Notes under the pieces: model-generated | Told to the model about the DNA's origin: nothing | Seen by the model: the letters and a program-made list of their open reading frames with translations, nothing else | Database searches by the model: none | NCBI GenBank assembly: GCA_014801065.1 | Contig: JAAVEX010000020.1 | Coordinates: forward strand, 1-7,914 | Source of the DNA: Barnesiella sp. | GTDB taxonomy: Bacteria > Bacteroidota > Bacteroidia > Bacteroidales > Muribaculaceae | Direction of reading: 5' to 3' | Length of the DNA stretch: 7,914 bases | Translations under genes and position numbers: made by a program | In this document: in pieces, positions 5,836-7,914 of the stretch | Layout of the letters: every line of letters begins with the position of its first letter | How positions within the stretch are numbered: position 1 is the first letter of the stretch

Positions 5836-7914
5836 ATGTTGAAAATTAGTTTATTCGGGGCATTGACGTTGGTTTCTGTCCAGATGGCCGGTGCGAACGC
5901 CGTAGTGCCCGACACCACGCGGCAGCTCGACGGTGTAACCGTTACGGCAATTAAGCAGACGGCTGATCTCACTCTGACCCCCGGGTCTGTAACCACTTTG
6001 GGACAATCACAGATTCGGATGTGGCATGTCGACGCTATGAAATCGCTTTCTGAGATTGCTCCGAATTTCTATATTCCTGACTATGGAAGCCGTATGACAT
6101 CAAGCATCTATGTTCGCGGACTGGGTGCACGTATGGATCAGCCCGTAGTGGGTCTGAATGTGGATAATGTCCCGTTTCTGAATAAGGATAATTATGATTT
6201 TGATGTACTGGATATTGAAAAAGTGGAGGTGCTTCGCGGTCCGCAAAGCACACTCTATGGCCGAAACACCATGGGTGGCCTTGTCAATATCTACACGCTG
6301 CAACCATTGAAGTTTCAGGGTAGCCGTGTGACCGGCACTTTCGGTAATGGTCCGGAGGTGAAGCTCGGGCTGTCGCACTACCAGAAATTCAATCCCGGAC
6401 TGGCAATGGGTTTTTCGGGATATTTCAACTTCTCGGATGGATTCTATCGTAATTACTATAACACCCGAAAGGTTGCCACCGAGAAAAGCATGAGCCTTAG
6501 ATGGCGCACGCAATGGGTGCCGACCGAGCGTTTGACCCTTGACAATGTGGCTTCATTCACGCTCTCGCGCGAAAGCGGTTATCCCTATGAGTATGTGGGG
6601 AGTGGGATCGTAAATTATAATGACACATGTTTCTATCGCCGCAATTCGCTCAATGATGGTTTGACGGTGAAATGGATCGGTGATGATTTCTCGGTGTCAA
6701 GTATCACGAGCGTGCAGTATATCGACGATAATATGACCCTTGATCAGGATTTCCTGCCGTTGAGCTATTTCACCCTTACGCAGGCTCGCCACGAATGGGC
6801 GTTGACCCAGGATGTGGTGTTTCGCGGTAGTGCAGGCAATTATTCCTGGGTGGGCGGCCTGTTTGGATTTTATAAGAGTTCCGACATGAAAGCCCCCGTC
6901 AAGCTGAAAGATGATGGTATCGACCGTCTGATCACGGGGCGTGTCAACGACAATGACCGAATACCGGTGCGCCTTGAGTTTGATACTCCCTACATTTTGT
7001 TGGATAGCGATTTTGATATTCCGGTGTGGGGAACCGCTATCTATCATCAGAGTACACTCGATCTCGGTCGCTGGAATTTGGCCTTGGGATTGCGTCTCGA
7101 TTATGAGTCGACCGAGCTGAAATATCGAAGCATCTGTAACACGGCTTTTTCTGCTTATATGAAGTCAGGGGTGCCTCCTATGCCGATTATGCATGAGGAG
7201 ATCGATATAGACGATAGCGGCAAGCTGAAAGACCACTTCCTTGAATTTATTCCCAAACTGACCGTGAGCTATGAATTGCCCATGAAGTCGGCGTCGAGTG
7301 TCTATGCAAGTATAGGCAAAGGGTATAAGTCGGGAGGATATAACACGCAGATGTTCAGCGAAGTGCTCCAGCAGCGTATGATGGGCGAAATGATGTCGAA
7401 GATGCCTATGCAGATTCCGGGGGTGAATGTCCCGTCGGGTGACCCCGATGTCGATGCGGCGGTCAGCTATCGACCGGAAAAAAGCTGGAACTATGAGGTG
7501 GGTGGTCACTTCGGATGTGCCGACGGGCGAGTGATGACTGATTTAGCGCTCTATTATATAGACTGCAGGGATCAGCAGCTCACCATGTTTCCGGACGAGT
7601 CAACCACGGGGCGAGTGACCACTAATGCCGGTAAGAGCCGTAGTTTCGGTGCGGAAATCCAGATCCGCTACTCTCCCACTGACCATTGGAGATTCAACGC
7701 GTCGTATGGATATACGAATGCTAAATTTGTGAGATTCGTCGACGGATCTTCTGACTATAAAGGCAAATATCTGCCGTATGCTCCGGTCAACACTCTTTTC
7801 GGGTCGGCTGAATACACCCACAGAGTGTCTGATAATAAGATCGCGCTTACATATAATCTGAATTGCCGTGGCGTAGGTCGGATCTATTGGAATGAAGATA
7901 ATAGCGTGCGTCAG
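5836..7914 (+). CDS. TonB-dependent outer-membrane receptor (not SusC type), C-terminus cut off by the window edge
   Basis: This is an outer-membrane beta-barrel receptor that imports a substrate using energy from TonB-ExbBD. The frame is open from the ATG at 5836 through 7914 (693 codons, no stop). A signal peptide is predicted at about 1-22 (cleavage after AGANA). A TonB-box-like DGVTVTA lies at 32-38. The plug domain (about 45-155) includes SIYVRGLGARMDQPVV, VDNVPF and the conserved RGPQSTLYGRNTMGGLVNI (134-152). Barrel strands follow, including GKGYKSGGYNT (494-504), a stretch typical of FyuA-like and related receptors. There is no N-terminal carboxypeptidase-regulatory-like domain, which SusC-type glycan receptors have, and no SusD gene is visible. 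Residues 506-525 contain seven methionines, probably in an extracellular loop. Siderophore, haem-like, vitamin or metal substrates are all possible; none can be assigned. Complete relatives are usually about 750-800 residues. The gene is divergent from glyS with its own strong promoter. Confidence 0.93.
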   Translation, partial: MLKISLFGALTLVSVQMAGANAVVPDTTRQLDGVTVTAIKQTADLTLTPGSVTTLGQSQIRMWHVDAMKSLSEIAPNFYIPDYGSRMTSSIYVRGLGARMDQPVVGLNVDNVPFLNKDNYDFDVLDIEKVEVLRGPQSTLYGRNTMGGLVNIYTLQPLKFQGSRVTGTFGNGPEVKLGLSHYQKFNPGLAMGFSGYFNFSDGFYRNYYNTRKVATEKSMSLRWRTQWVPTERLTLDNVASFTLSRESGYPYEYVGSGIVNYNDTCFYRRNSLNDGLTVKWIGDDFSVSSITSVQYIDDNMTLDQDFLPLSYFTLTQARHEWALTQDVVFRGSAGNYSWVGGLFGFYKSSDMKAPVKLKDDGIDRLITGRVNDNDRIPVRLEFDTPYILLDSDFDIPVWGTAIYHQSTLDLGRWNLALGLRLDYESTELKYRSICNTAFSAYMKSGVPPMPIMHEEIDIDDSGKLKDHFLEFIPKLTVSYELPMKSASSVYASIGKGYKSGGYNTQMFSEVLQQRMMGEMMSKMPMQIPGVNVPSGDPDVDAAVSYRPEKSWNYEVGGHFGCADGRVMTDLALYYIDCRDQQLTMFPDESTTGRVTTNAGKSRSFGAEIQIRYSPTDHWRFNASYGYTNAKFVRFVDGSSDYKGKYLPYAPVNTLFGSAEYTHRVSDNKIALTYNLNCRGVGRIYWNEDNSVRQ

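Noticed and set aside
6035..7821. Several minus-strand open frames of 70-140 codons opposite the receptor gene
   Set aside because: The plus frame is open through the whole interval with clear plug and barrel motifs. The antisense translations are rich in His, Arg and Ile, as expected from reverse-complemented codons.
5836..7914. SusC-type glycan receptor and start of a polysaccharide utilisation locus
   Set aside because: The N-terminus goes from signal peptide straight to the TonB box and plug with no carboxypeptidase-regulatory-like domain. No SusD or glycosidase gene is visible, although the downstream side is not in the window.

Overview
The window looks like a core-chromosome segment of a Bacteroidota bacterium, most likely order Bacteroidales and perhaps Muribaculaceae (family level is inference). 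Three things support this. Bacteroidetes-type promoters (-33 TTTG, -7 TAnnTTTG) precede genes that lack clear Shine-Dalgarno sequences. One lipoprotein carries a Cys-Ser-Asp(6) surface-export signal of the Bacteroides type. The ParC, glycyl-tRNA synthetase, FKBP and PepSY-like proteins all have Bacteroidales character. No mobile element, CRISPR array, rRNA or tRNA gene was seen.

Layout: positions 1-5667 are all minus strand; positions 5836-7914 are plus strand. Read in the direction of transcription, the minus strand holds glyS (class II alpha2 glycyl-tRNA synthetase, 5667-4123), then after 25 bp a LemA-family gene with a TTG start (4097-3477), then after 15 bp an FKBP-type peptidyl-prolyl isomerase lipoprotein (3461-2913). 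A strong intrinsic terminator (2848-2882) closes this probable three-gene operon. Next is a separate lipoprotein gene with two PepSY-like (BLIP-like) domains (2769-2236), closed by a second intrinsic terminator (2171-2211). The promoter of the next gene is interleaved with that terminator's tail. That gene is parC, topoisomerase IV subunit A (2108 to beyond position 1, C-terminus missing).

The 168-bp region 5668-5835 is divergent. It has a candidate minus promoter for glyS and a near-ideal plus promoter for a TonB-dependent outer-membrane receptor (5836 to beyond 7914, C-terminus missing). The receptor lacks the N-terminal carboxypeptidase-regulatory-like domain of SusC proteins. It resembles FyuA-like siderophore/metal receptors more than glycan importers, and its substrate cannot be assigned.

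Functionally this is translation (glyS), chromosome decatenation (parC), envelope protein folding and maintenance (FKBP, LemA, PepSY-like lipoprotein) and nutrient uptake (the receptor). I found no convincing new multi-gene system. The points most worth a second look are the surface-export signal on the PepSY-like lipoprotein, the non-Ser/non-acidic quinolone-contact positions in ParC, the methionine-rich segment of the receptor, and the glyS-lemA-FKBP grouping.
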